DNA from: Ruegeria sp. R13_0
GTDB taxonomy: Bacteria > Pseudomonadota > Alphaproteobacteria > Rhodobacterales > Rhodobacteraceae
Reading direction: 5' to 3'
Length of the DNA stretch: 64,000 nt
Assembly: GCF_017743995.1 (NCBI RefSeq)
Contig: NZ_JAGHRB010000012.1
Span: forward strand, 1 to 64,000
Both the position numbers and the translations under genes were made by a program. Shown here one piece after another: positions 17,748-26,177 of this stretch (position 1 is the first letter of the stretch; every line of letters begins with the position of its first letter). A model generated the notes under the pieces. That model was given only the letters and a program-made list of their open reading frames with translations. It did no database searches and was not told where the DNA came from.

Positions 17748-18191
17748 ATGACACATCGTATCCTCTTTGTTTGCCTGGGCAATATCTGTCGGTCTCCTGC
17801 GGCCGAGGGAGTATTTCGCGCCCGAGCACCCCATCACGCAACCGACAGCGCCGGGACGGCAGGCTGGCATATCGGCAAGCCGCCTTATGGTCCGATGCAA
17901 TCCGCAGCCAAAGCGCGGGATATCAAGCTGGACGATCTGCGGGCTCGGCAATTCGTCGTTGAGGATTTCGAGCGGTTCGACCTGATTTTGGGAATGGACG
18001 CCGAGAACATCGCGAATATTGAGGCCCTGCGCCCGATCGGCAATCAGACCCCTGTGCGTCTATTGACCGATTTCGCGCCTAATGCCGGCGCGGATCACGT
18101 ACCCGACCCGTACTATACTCGGGATTTCGACGGCGCGCTGGATCTGATCGAAACCGCAGTTGAAGGGCTTGCCACGCATCTTGAGGGCTAG
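17748..18191 (+). CDS. Low-molecular-weight protein tyrosine phosphatase
   Basis: A 147-residue cytoplasmic phosphatase. The P-loop CLGNICRS puts the nucleophile at Cys9 and Arg at 15 (C-x5-R), and the general acid Asp120 lies in DPYY. The Met at 17748 places the P-loop at the usual distance; the longer frame from 17661 would overlap cobB. The spacing to the divergent cobB start is 28 bases, so promoters must overlap each other's coding ends or leaders are very short. The substrate is unknown. Confidence 0.93.
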   Translation: MTHRILFVCLGNICRSPAAEGVFRARAPHHATDSAGTAGWHIGKPPYGPMQSAAKARDIKLDDLRARQFVVEDFERFDLILGMDAENIANIEALRPIGNQTPVRLLTDFAPNAGADHVPDPYYTRDFDGALDLIETAVEGLATHLEG

Positions 18192-19141
18192 CTGTCCATC
18201 ACCTTCAACTGCCCGCCGAGCCAGGGCAGCTTGGCAATGGCCGGGTCGATCATCTGGCTTTGCATCAGCCGTCGCATCATGCCCGAGACCTCTTGCGGGA
18301 CCTGATCGGACCAGTCGGTGCGGGTGAACAGCGATATCGTGCGCGAAAACGCGCCAAGCGGGCAGGGATGGGCCTGCAGGGCCTCGTGGAACCGGGCCGC
18401 GCGCATATATCCCAGCGGTGTAGTGATCGCCCAGCCCAAGCCCCGCGCCACCATCGCCATCAGGGCCAGATGTGAGCCGATCTCGAACCGCTCTTCAAAC
18501 TCGATCTGTTGTCTGGCGATATGGCTCTCAATCTGACGGCTGATCAGCTGCTCGCGCGCATATCGCAGGAAAGGCAGTTTCTCGATGGCCTCGGTTCCAT
18601 TGCTGACGCTGCTCGGCGCGACCAGAATGAAGGGGTCCTGCACCAGAGGATACTCTACCACACCCTCCAGCACCTCGCCGCTATGGGCCGAGACGGCCAT
18701 ATGCAGGCGCTGTGCTTCAAGCTCGGTAAACAGGTCAAGGCTGGGCAGGGTGATCAGTTTGAATTTCGAGCGAGTCAGGCTGTCGGCCAATAGGGTCGCA
18801 AGCCGCGGCGTCAGGTCGTTGTCGAAATCGTCGATCAATCCGATGGACAGGGTCGAGAGATGCCCCAGATCCATCACGGTCAACTCGCTCTGGGCCATCT
18901 GCAGCTCGGACAGAACCGCCTGCGCGCGGGTCAGAAAGCTGCGCCCGGCCTGCGTCAGCCGCATGGGCCTGCGCCCGTGATCCACCAGATCGGTGCCGAG
19001 GGCTTTTTCCAGATTGCGCAATTGCTGAGAAACCGAGGGCTGGCTCAGCCCAGTAATCTCGGCCGCTTGCGCCACCGATCCTGTCCGGGCCAGCGCCTCA
19101 AATACCTCAAGGCCCCGCAGGGTCAGCCCTTTCATCACCAT
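18188..19141 (-). CDS. LysR-family transcriptional regulator
   Basis: A 317-residue LysR-type activator/repressor. The N-terminal winged helix-turn-helix is clear (TGSVAQAAEITGLSQPSVSQ), followed by a periplasmic-binding-like effector domain. AAAGG lies 8 bases before the ATG at 19141, which I prefer over the GTG at 19150. Its stop overlaps the convergent phosphatase stop by 4 bases. No obvious divergent target gene is next to its promoter, so the regulated pathway cannot be named. Confidence 0.88.
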   Translation of the reverse strand: MVMKGLTLRGLEVFEALARTGSVAQAAEITGLSQPSVSQQLRNLEKALGTDLVDHGRRPMRLTQAGRSFLTRAQAVLSELQMAQSELTVMDLGHLSTLSIGLIDDFDNDLTPRLATLLADSLTRSKFKLITLPSLDLFTELEAQRLHMAVSAHSGEVLEGVVEYPLVQDPFILVAPSSVSNGTEAIEKLPFLRYAREQLISRQIESHIARQQIEFEERFEIGSHLALMAMVARGLGWAITTPLGYMRAARFHEALQAHPCPLGAFSRTISLFTRTDWSDQVPQEVSGMMRRLMQSQMIDPAIAKLPWLGGQLKVMDS

Positions 19142-19207
19142 AAGATACACCTTTCGCTGCGCCTTTTCTGGGGCGCAGCAGGCATCAGGTCAAGGTTTCA
19201 GAACGGC

Positions 19208-19516
19208 TTAGCTGCAGATCGCCTGCGCCATCTGACCAAAGTTCTGATACCGATCCCACAGCGCGTCATCTCGCGCCGTCTGAGACATCTTCAATTGCTG
19301 CGCCTGATGTGGGTCTTTGAACCATTTCGAGACGGTCTTCTGATCACTTCGCGTCAACGCCTGATCTGCCACGCGCTGGATGCAAGAACACCGCGACCGC
19401 GTTGCCGCCTGACGATCCGACGCCAAACACGCCCGCTTGATCTGCGATGCATCCGCAACTGGAGCCACTGTCGTCAGCGACGCCGCACAAAATGCGATAA
19501 GGAGGAACTTTTTCAT
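19208..19516 (-). CDS. Small secreted cysteine-containing protein, unknown
   Basis: A 102-residue protein with a signal peptide (MKKFLLIAFCAASLTTVAPV, cleavage after VADA). The mature part has four cysteines (ACL, RCSC, AIC), enough for two disulphides, and a basic/amphipathic middle. I do not recognise the family. The Met at 19516 is chosen over 19522 as the natural start of the signal peptide. It would be periplasmic. It follows the LysR gene's promoter side and is probably its own transcript. Confidence 0.6.
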   Translation of the reverse strand: MKKFLLIAFCAASLTTVAPVADASQIKRACLASDRQAATRSRCSCIQRVADQALTRSDQKTVSKWFKDPHQAQQLKMSQTARDDALWDRYQNFGQMAQAICS

Positions 19517-19691
19517 GCTCATGCCTCGTTTTTGCCTGCTTGGAGGAGTCTTCTGCCCCTCTCAGTCTGCGCGGGAGTATGAATCAAAGTGGATTCGGGA
19601 TCAATCGGGTGGTTCGAAAAAGTGATTGCACGCAGCTGAGATGTCGCGTTTTTTTAGGCGGCACTGTTTCGATCTCTTTCGTGAGGCCAAA

Positions 19692-20315
19692 ATGCTAAAG
19701 AAATACGGGCGCACGTTCCACCTGCCGGACTCTCCCGGGGCCACCAGCGATGACAAGATCATGTCCAGCGTAGATGCATTGGCTTCGGCCGATGAGGTGG
19801 TATTCACCGAAAAAATGGACGGTGAGAATACAACGATCCATAGCCAAGGCTGTCACCCCCGCAGTATCGACGCGCGATACCACCCGTCTCGAGATTGGAT
19901 GAAGGCTTTCGCTGCCGGAATTGCGCCACGGCTTGCTGAAGACGAGCGCATTGTCGGTGAGTATCTGTTTGCGCGCCACTCCATAGCGTACTCGGCGTTG
20001 CCGACTTACTTCCTGGGTTTCGCTTGGATAAAGGCAAAGCGCGTGCAATCTTGGGACGCGACGCTTTCACGCTTTCTCGAATTGGGGATCACCGCCGTTC
20101 CTGAACTCTATCGCGGACGGTTCTCTGCCAAGGTTGTTGCGGATGTGATTGCAGACCTGAATTTGGATGCGCAGGAGGGTTTTGTCGTTCGCACAACTGC
20201 TGGGTTCAACCAAGAAGACATGTCCACTCACCTGGCGAAATACGTGCGCGAGGGTCACGTGCAAAGTGAGACGCATTGGATGAACGCGGAGCTGGTCAAA
20301 AACAGGTTGCTCTGA
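19692..20315 (+). CDS. RNA ligase family protein
   Basis: A 207-residue nucleotidyltransferase of the RNA ligase family. Motif I is EKMDGENTT with the predicted adenylated Lys41; motif III GEYLFARHS (89-97), motif IV EGFVVR (162-167) and motif V with Lys183 in AKYVR are all in order. It resembles stand-alone ligases with the sequence DARYHPSRDWMKA, often encoded next to an AAA/kinase end-healing partner; none is adjacent here. GTGAGG precedes the ATG at 19692; an in-frame start at 19626 is possible. It would seal broken RNA in the cytoplasm. lepA begins 87 bases downstream. Confidence 0.82.
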   Translation: MLKKYGRTFHLPDSPGATSDDKIMSSVDALASADEVVFTEKMDGENTTIHSQGCHPRSIDARYHPSRDWMKAFAAGIAPRLAEDERIVGEYLFARHSIAYSALPTYFLGFAWIKAKRVQSWDATLSRFLELGITAVPELYRGRFSAKVVADVIADLNLDAQEGFVVRTTAGFNQEDMSTHLAKYVREGHVQSETHWMNAELVKNRLL

Positions 20316-20346
20316 ACGGTCAGAGACCTCGCAATAAAAGGGCTTC

Positions 20347-20376
20347 GCTGCGGTCTCGTCCCACCTTGACCGCAGC
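20347..20376 (+). promoter_or_regulatory. Hairpin in the lepA leader
   Basis: A perfect 9-bp stem, GCTGCGGTC (20347-20355) with GACCGCAGC (20368-20376), closes a 12-base loop 26 bases before the lepA ATG. There is no following T run, so a leader structure or a Rho-type end for the ligase transcript is more likely than an intrinsic terminator. Confidence 0.45.
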
Positions 20377-20402
20377 CCATTTCCGACGCATATCCCCAAC
20401 CC

Positions 20403-22202
20403 ATGACAGACCTCGCTCATATCCGCAATTTCTCCATCGTCGCGCATATCGACCATGGCAAATCCACCCTTGCTGACCGGCTCATCCAAGAGACTGGAAC
20501 GGTCAAGGATCGCGACATGAAGGAACAGCTGCTCGACAGTATGGATATCGAGCGTGAGCGCGGCATCACTATCAAGGCTAACACGGTCCGCATCGACTAT
20601 ACTGCCGATGATGGCGAGCAATATGTGCTGAACCTGATCGACACCCCCGGCCACGTGGACTTTGCTTATGAGGTCAGCCGCTCCATGCGGGCGGTTGAGG
20701 GCTCTTTGCTGGTTGTGGACTCGACCCAAGGGGTCGAGGCGCAGACGCTGGCGAATGTGTATCAGGCCATCGACGCCGATCATGAGATCGTGCCGGTGCT
20801 GAACAAGATCGACCTGCCCGCCTCCGATTGTGACCGCGTGGCTGAACAGATCGAGGATGTGATCGGTATCGACGCGACTGATGCCATTCAGGTCAGCGCC
20901 AAGACGGGGCAGGGCATCCATGAGACGCTCGAAGCCATCGTGCAGCAACTGCCCGCGCCACAAGGCACTCTGGATGCGCCGCTCAAGGCGATGCTGGTGG
21001 ATTCGTGGTACGACGCTTATCTCGGCGTCATCGTTCTGGTCCGTATCATGGACGGCACGCTGAAAAAAGGGATGCGGGTCAAGTTCATGTCGAACAATAC
21101 CCTGCACCATGTCGACCGCGTCGGTGTCTTCCGGCCCGAGATGGAGATGGTCGACAGCCTCGGCCCCGGTGAGATCGGCTTTCTCACCGCCTCGATCAAA
21201 CAGGTCCGCGACACTCGCGTCGGTGACACCATCACCAATGACCGCAACGGGACAGAAGACGCGCTGGACGGCTTCAAACCCGCGCAGCCGGTGGTGTTCT
21301 GTGGCCTCTTCCCCGTAGACAGCTCCGAATTCGAAGACCTGCGCGAGGCGATCGACAAACTGGCGCTGAACGACGCCTCATTCTCGTTCGAAATGGAAAC
21401 CTCGGCCGCGCTGGGCTTTGGTTTCCGCTGCGGCTTCCTTGGCCTGCTGCACCTTGAAGTCATCCGCGACCGCATCGAACGCGAATATGATATCGAGCTG
21501 ATCACCACCGCGCCGTCGGTGATCTATCACGTCTACATGAAAGACGGCGAGATGATCGAGCTGCACAACCCCGCCGACATGCCCGATCCGTCGAAGGTCG
21601 ACCATATCGAGGAGCCGCGCATCAAGGCGACCATTCTGGTGCCGGACGAATACCTGGGCGACGTGCTGAAACTCTGCCAGGACCGCCGCGGTATCCAGCT
21701 GGACCTGACCTATGCGGGCAGCCGCGCCATGGTCGTCTATGACCTGCCGCTGAACGAGGTTGTCTTTGACTTCTACGACCGGCTGAAATCGGTGACCAAG
21801 GGCTATGCCTCGTTCGACTACCAGATGACCGGTTATACCGAGGACAATCTGGTCAAGATGTCGGTGCTGGTGAATGATGAGCCGGTCGATGCGCTGTCGA
21901 CCATGGTGCATCGCGACCGGGCCGAGATGCGGGGCCGGGCGATGTGCGAAAAGCTCAAGGACCTGATCCCGCGCCACATGTTCAAAATCCCGATCCAGGC
22001 CGCCATCGGAGGCAAGGTCATCGCCCGCGAGACCCTCTCGGCCCTGCGCAAGGACGTGACCGCGAAATGCTACGGAGGCGACGCCACGCGGAAACGCAAA
22101 CTGCTGGACAAGCAGAAGGCGGGTAAGAAGAAGATGCGTCAGTTCGGGAAGGTCGATATCCCGCAGGAGGCGTTTATTTCAGCATTAAAAATGGACAGCT
22201 AA
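20403..22202 (+). CDS. lepA: Translation elongation factor 4 (LepA)
   Basis: A 599-residue translational GTPase, full length. Motifs are [14 protein letters not shown] (G1), RGITIK (G2), DTPGHVDF (G3) and NKIDLP (G4). The C-terminal LepA-specific domain ends [20 protein letters not shown], the family hallmark. EF4 acts on ribosomes, linked to back-translocation or initiation and 30S biogenesis under stress. The stop codon lies in the loop of a perfect terminator hairpin. Confidence 0.98.
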   Translation: MTDLAHIRNFSIVAHIDHGKSTLADRLIQETGTVKDRDMKEQLLDSMDIERERGITIKANTVRIDYTADDGEQYVLNLIDTPGHVDFAYEVSRSMRAVEGSLLVVDSTQGVEAQTLANVYQAIDADHEIVPVLNKIDLPASDCDRVAEQIEDVIGIDATDAIQVSAKTGQGIHETLEAIVQQLPAPQGTLDAPLKAMLVDSWYDAYLGVIVLVRIMDGTLKKGMRVKFMSNNTLHHVDRVGVFRPEMEMVDSLGPGEIGFLTASIKQVRDTRVGDTITNDRNGTEDALDGFKPAQPVVFCGLFPVDSSEFEDLREAIDKLALNDASFSFEMETSAALGFGFRCGFLGLLHLEVIRDRIEREYDIELITTAPSVIYHVYMKDGEMIELHNPADMPDPSKVDHIEEPRIKATILVPDEYLGDVLKLCQDRRGIQLDLTYAGSRAMVVYDLPLNEVVFDFYDRLKSVTKGYASFDYQMTGYTEDNLVKMSVLVNDEPVDALSTMVHRDRAEMRGRAMCEKLKDLIPRHMFKIPIQAAIGGKVIARETLSALRKDVTAKCYGGDATRKRKLLDKQKAGKKKMRQFGKVDIPQEAFISALKMDS

Positions 22203-22216
22203 GGCTGTCCATTTTT
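22187..22216 (+). terminator. Terminator whose loop contains the lepA stop codon
   Basis: A 13-bp perfect stem, AAAAATGGACAGC (22187-22199) with GCTGTCCATTTTT (22204-22216), closes a 4-base loop made of the TAA stop plus one base. A and U runs at both ends make it work in both directions, so it can also end the convergent DUF2806 transcript. Confidence 0.9.
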
Positions 22217-22250
22217 AGTGACAGTGGGCAAAAGCGACTTCTACAAGAGG

Positions 22251-23192
22251 TTAGCTTTCCGCATCTTCGTATTGCCTACGTGGCCATGGAGAGACGACCG
22301 ACCTTTTGTCGGCAATGAGATCCGATGAAAGTGCTTCAAAAACACCATCTACGACCTTGGGTCTAGCCGAGCGAGCCAGTTGCTCGCCTGCTCGAGTGAG
22401 AAGGGTATCACCAACCTGTACCTGGCGGGGAGCGTCATCGTGAAAAATGACAATGAGTTCTCCTTCCACCCCCACAATTCTCAGAACCTGATCACCTTTT
22501 TGATTGTCGCCAAAAGTGAAGTGATATCCCATAGTGTTAAAATTAATTAGACCCAGTGAAGATAGGTGTTGCAACTCTTCGAATTTTAAACCGGTTCCTT
22601 CAAGAATGGGCTTAACGCTAGGAGTCAGAAAGGGATAAATGGCCATCCCGCCCGGTGTCTTTATTCCAAAACAAAAGCTCAGGTAGCTGTTAAAAAGCCG
22701 TGCGTCTTCGGTGTCTAGACTAGAGAGTATATCTATCGTTTTTTGTGAGATGGATTTTGGGGAGTTAGCTTCGCTGGCAATTAACTTACCCCACAACTCT
22801 TGAAGCTCCTCCTCTTCGACGGTTTTGCAGTTTTCGAATACTTTGGATACAAATTGATTTGAGATATTTCCCGGATCGGAGCTTTTCGACACTGATTCAA
22901 TCGCAATACTGAGAATTGACTCCATGTTTATTTGGTTTCGAATTTCCTGATCCACTAGCCTGGAGATCGCTCTTTGACCTATCTCGGTTTGTGCCATCTC
23001 TGATGCTTGGGCTAGCTTTTGCTTTTCGAGTTCACCTTTGGCCTTTGTGATTTCCGCGTCTGCTTCTGCCTTGGCAATCCTCCTGATTTGCCAAGGTTTG
23101 AAAACACCGCCTACTCCATCGCAAAATCTTTCCACCAATATCTCGGCAGGTTTGGATACGTCGCCTAAGTTAATTAGATTGTTTTCGCTCAT
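22251..23192 (-). CDS. DUF2806 domain protein
   Basis: A 313-residue soluble protein of the DUF2806 type. A charged helical stretch (about residues 40-75, ITKAKGELEKQKLAQASEM) suggests a coiled coil, then VEEEELQELWGKLIASEAN, the conserved centre of the family. The C-terminal half is globular with no catalytic motif I can name. Function is unknown; such genes occur in accessory regions, and a role in phage defence is only conjecture. Base use is clearly AT-richer than lepA: by hand count one 60-base line here (22741-22800) has 26 G+C against 38 in a lepA line (21661-21720). That suggests horizontal transfer. Confidence 0.7.
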   Translation of the reverse strand: MSENNLINLGDVSKPAEILVERFCDGVGGVFKPWQIRRIAKAEADAEITKAKGELEKQKLAQASEMAQTEIGQRAISRLVDQEIRNQINMESILSIAIESVSKSSDPGNISNQFVSKVFENCKTVEEEELQELWGKLIASEANSPKSISQKTIDILSSLDTEDARLFNSYLSFCFGIKTPGGMAIYPFLTPSVKPILEGTGLKFEELQHLSSLGLINFNTMGYHFTFGDNQKGDQVLRIVGVEGELIVIFHDDAPRQVQVGDTLLTRAGEQLARSARPKVVDGVFEALSSDLIADKRSVVSPWPRRQYEDAES

Positions 23193-23707
23193 ATTTCAAA
23201 ATCTTGCCTGCGCATAACTCTGAAGAATCTATGCTTGGGAAGGGGGTTCCGCAACCCTGCAGTAGCGAGCTTGGAGTGGGTGTTCACATCCATCACCCCA
23301 TCGAACTCTCCATTACAATCAACCCACCCGCCCGGCGGCACCGCCGGGCCGCGCCGACCCGCCCCCTTCAAACCGAAGGTTTGCCTCCGGCAAAACGGGC
23401 GGCGCGTTTGCGCCACCCCTCGGGCCGGCGCTGCCCTCCGTTCTGTTGATCGACGGTTGCGAACGCGTTTGCGCTCCGGGGCTCCGCGCGTTTGCGGTTG
23501 AGTTCGTATACTGGACGAGCCGCTCATCCCCTCGGGTCGTTCGCGGCACTTCCATCCTCCATTCAACCGCTCCGCACGTTTCCTCGAACAGATACCCACC
23601 GACCGATGCGAGTGATTTGTGACCCCAAACCTCTGACCCAGATCAAGGACCGAATTCGATCAACGCGCTAGTGTTTCCGCACTGTTGAATATCTGAATGA
23701 GGTCGCA
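23193..23707. other. Gene-poor region with a cluster of short hairpins
   Basis: No convincing gene is present. Within 23330-23418 lie consecutive hairpins: GCCCGGCGG with CCGCCGGGC (23330-23349), CAAACC-GAA-GGTTTG (23369-23383), GCC-TCC-GGC (23383-23391) and GGCGC-GTTT-GCGCC (23401-23414). The 9-mer GCGTTTGCG occurs three times (23404, 23465, 23488). This may be a structured RNA, a decayed mobile element or a GC-rich relic next to the DUF2806 gene. The promoter of that gene must lie in the part near 23193. Confidence 0.45.
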
Positions 23708-23887
23708 ATGCTCCCCCTGATGTTGATCGTTCATATCTTCCTTGGCTCTACCCTCGCAGGCACAGCCGTGATTGCTGTTCTGGTGATGGGATACACCGCA
23801 GTCCTTCCAATCGTGCTAGCGGCAGCAGTGGGGTTTGTGGCGGCCTTTCCGGCCTCGTATCTGGTGGCGCGCAAGCTGGAGGGGTGA
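23708..23887 (+). CDS. Small membrane protein (59 residues)
   Basis: The ATG at 23708 opens a 59-codon frame ending at TGA 23885-23887. The product has two hydrophobic helices (LPLMLIVHIFLGSTLAG and IVLAAAVGFVAAFPASYLVA) and a short basic tail ARKLEG. From memory, very similar short proteins occur across Rhodobacterales and are often mislabelled CTP synthetase; nothing of that enzyme is present. It is probably an inner-membrane protein of unknown role. It is convergent with the Bax-inhibitor-like gene. Confidence 0.7.
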   Translation: MLPLMLIVHIFLGSTLAGTAVIAVLVMGYTAVLPIVLAAAVGFVAAFPASYLVARKLEG

Positions 23888-23936
23888 CGCCCGACCATCG
23901 CTTGCGAGTTGCAGGGGGCGTCACGCATATTCCGGA

Positions 23937-23974
23937 AACAAAAAAACCTGCCAAGATCGGGTCCTGGCAGGTTT
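23937..23974 (-). terminator. Terminator for the Bax-inhibitor-1-like gene
   Basis: A 10-bp stem AAACCTGCCA (23944-23953) with TGGCAGGTTT (23965-23974); on the minus strand it is followed by seven T residues. It lies 28 bases past the gene's stop. Confidence 0.85.
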
Positions 23975-24001
23975 GAATGGTTTCTGCAGTGGGGGAGAGG
24001 T

Positions 24002-24778
24002 TTACTCTCGGTTCCCCAGCAGTTGCAGCAGGAACATGAACATGTTGATGAAGTCCAGGTACAGGCTCAGCGCGCCCATGATGGCGGCTTTGCCCAGCCA
24101 TTCCTGATCACCGGCATGTGCCATCTGCAGATAGGTGTTCTTGATCTGCTGCGTGTCATAGGCGGTCAGGCCGGCGAAGATCAGAACGCCGATGACCGAG
24201 ATCGCGAAGGCCATTGCCGACGAGGCCAGGAAGATGTTGACCACCATCGCGACGATCAGGCCGATAACGCCCATGATCAGGAAGGTGCCCATGCCCGAAA
24301 GGTCTTTCTTGGTCGTGTAGCCGTAAAGCGACAGTCCCGCGAAGGCGATCGAGGTGATCAGGAAGACCTGAATGATCGACTGACCGGTGAAGGCGATGAA
24401 AATCCAGCTGATCGACAGGCCCATCACGGCGGCGAACGAGTAGAACACCAGCTGTGCAGCCGCAGCCGACATGCGGTTGATCATGGCGCTGAAGCCGAAC
24501 ACAAAGGCCAGGGGTGCGAACATGATCACCCATTTCAGCGGCGAGACATAGATCGAATGACCTAGCGCGGTCAGGTAAGTGTTCGCGTTCAGTTGCGCCA
24601 CGGCTGCCGACGGATCGGTGGTGATCGACAGACCCGAGATCGCCCAGGCTGCGAGGAAGGTGATGAACATGCCCACGGACATCGTGCCGTAGACTTTGTT
24701 CATATGGGCGCGAAGGCCCTCATCAATCTCGGCGGCGCGTGCGCCTGCGGCCGTCCGAATCGTATCGAATTGTGCCAT
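24002..24778 (-). CDS. Bax inhibitor-1/YccA family membrane protein
   Basis: A 258-residue protein with seven hydrophobic segments and the family regions YGTMSVGMFITFLAAWAISG, SAAAAQLVFYSFAAVMGLSI and LTAYDTQQIKN near the C terminus. E. coli relatives (YbhL, YccA) sit in the inner membrane; YccA binds the FtsH protease, others are linked to Ca2+ leak. The start MAQFDTIRTAAGARAAEIDE is typical of alphaproteobacterial members. It is monocistronic with its own terminator. Confidence 0.93.
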   Translation of the reverse strand: MAQFDTIRTAAGARAAEIDEGLRAHMNKVYGTMSVGMFITFLAAWAISGLSITTDPSAAVAQLNANTYLTALGHSIYVSPLKWVIMFAPLAFVFGFSAMINRMSAAAAQLVFYSFAAVMGLSISWIFIAFTGQSIIQVFLITSIAFAGLSLYGYTTKKDLSGMGTFLIMGVIGLIVAMVVNIFLASSAMAFAISVIGVLIFAGLTAYDTQQIKNTYLQMAHAGDQEWLGKAAIMGALSLYLDFINMFMFLLQLLGNRE

Positions 24779-24956
24779 TTACAAAGGTCTCCCTAAACGT
24801 ATCTGCGTGCGGCCCATGAGTATTGGCCACTTTCCTGCTGAATATCGGCAACTGCAGGCTGTGTTTCAAGAGTTTCTGCAGTATTTCCGCCTAAAATACG
24901 CAACAAAAACGGCGACCTGCTGCCGCAGATCGCCTATCGCTGAAAAAACATGAGTA

Positions 24957-25172
24957 TTAAAGACAGCTTTTCCAGAACTGCGGGGCATCCCAGATGGGGC
25001 GGCGGGCCTCGGCGTCGGCCTCGGCACGGGTGATGCCGATGTCGTTCAGGGCGCGGGCATCCAGCCGAGCCAGTTGTTGGCGTTGACGTCGTACGGACAG
25101 GACGGACCGTATCCGCGCAGACAGGGATTGTTTGTGTTGGGGGCAGGGGCGGTTCAGTGCGATCGAGTTCAT
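24957..25172 (-). CDS. DUF1127 small protein
   Basis: A 71-residue protein ending in the arginine-rich DUF1127 helix pair, RQRQQLARLDARALNDIGI then TRAEADAEARRPIW. Alphaproteobacterial DUF1127 proteins are small regulators, some binding RNA or linked to phosphate, carbon and stress responses. The ATG at 25172 is preceded by GAAAGGAT. It is divergent from a LysR gene 123 bases away, so the two may share control. Confidence 0.9.
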   Translation of the reverse strand: MNSIALNRPCPQHKQSLSARIRSVLSVRRQRQQLARLDARALNDIGITRAEADAEARRPIWDAPQFWKSCL

Positions 25173-25295
25173 GGTCTATCCTTTCGTTTTTCAGATGGTT
25201 TAAATTAGTCTCATCAACTTCCTTGATTTATATGGCGGGATGGGGCACATTTTAAAAACGAATATTTTTGATTGGATGCATAAGGATTCGTGAAC

Positions 25296-26177
25296 ATGAG
25301 AAATCTGGACATCACCACATTGCGATCCTTTGTGGCTGTGGCCGATCAAGGCGGCGTTACGCGGGCGGCGGGGTTTCTGCATCTGACGCAATCGGCGGTC
25401 TCCATGCAGTTGAAACGCCTGGAAGAGCTTTTGGATCTAGAGCTTCTGGATCGCAGCGGGCGGACCATCGCACTGACCGCCTCGGGCGAGCAGTTGCTGG
25501 CCTATGCCCGTCGGATGATCGCTTTGAACGATGAGGTAGTCTCGAAACTCACGGATCAGGCCTTTGAGGGTGAGGTGGTTCTGGGTGTCCCTCATGACAT
25601 TGTCTACCCTGCGATCCCGCGTGTTCTTCAGCGGTTCAACGCCGATTTCCCACGTGTGCGCGTGCAGTTGATCTCGTCCTATTCGCTGCAGCTTAAGGAT
25701 ATGTTCAAGCGCGGGGAATGTGACCTGATCCTGACGACCGAACCCTCGTCATCCGACGGCTCTGAGACCATTGCCGAGTTGCCCCTGCGCTGGATCGGGG
25801 CACCGGGTGGGTCCGCCTGGCGCAAGAATCCGTTGCCGATTGCGCTGGGGCGGCGCTGTATGTTCCGCCCACAGGTTATCGCGGCGCTGGATGCCGCAGG
25901 TATCCCGTGGGAGCTTTCGGTCGAAACCGAGAATGACCGCACCATCGAAGCGACCGTCAGTGCTGATCTGGCGATTCACGCGATGCTGGACGGCACCGAG
26001 GCCGCGCATCTTGAAAAGATCGACTCAGGAGGAGCGTTGCCCGAGCTGCCTGCGCATATGATCAACCTCTACGGAGGAGAGCCGGGGCGCGATGCAGTCA
26101 TCGAAGCGTTGGCGCAACTGGTGCGCCAGAATTTCCGCATGCTGGGCAGCACGCCTTTGCGGGCCGTGGTGGGCTAG
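25296..26177 (+). CDS. LysR-family transcriptional regulator
   Basis: A 293-residue LysR protein. The winged HTH (GGVTRAAGFLHLTQSAVSMQ) is followed by a LysR substrate domain. AAGGA lies 9 bases before the ATG at 25296; the GTG at 25290 is too close to it. It is divergent from the DUF1127 gene, an arrangement seen in other rhodobacters, so DUF1127 is a plausible target. A GANTC site (GATTC, 25285-25289) overlaps its ribosome-site region. It overlaps the convergent quinone oxidoreductase gene by 4 bases. Confidence 0.88.
   Translation: MRNLDITTLRSFVAVADQGGVTRAAGFLHLTQSAVSMQLKRLEELLDLELLDRSGRTIALTASGEQLLAYARRMIALNDEVVSKLTDQAFEGEVVLGVPHDIVYPAIPRVLQRFNADFPRVRVQLISSYSLQLKDMFKRGECDLILTTEPSSSDGSETIAELPLRWIGAPGGSAWRKNPLPIALGRRCMFRPQVIAALDAAGIPWELSVETENDRTIEATVSADLAIHAMLDGTEAAHLEKIDSGGALPELPAHMINLYGGEPGRDAVIEALAQLVRQNFRMLGSTPLRAVVG

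Noticed and set aside
23189..23599. 136-codon minus-strand frame upstream of the DUF2806 gene
   Set aside because: Arg/Pro/Gly-rich product without domains, arising from the GC-rich hairpin stretch.
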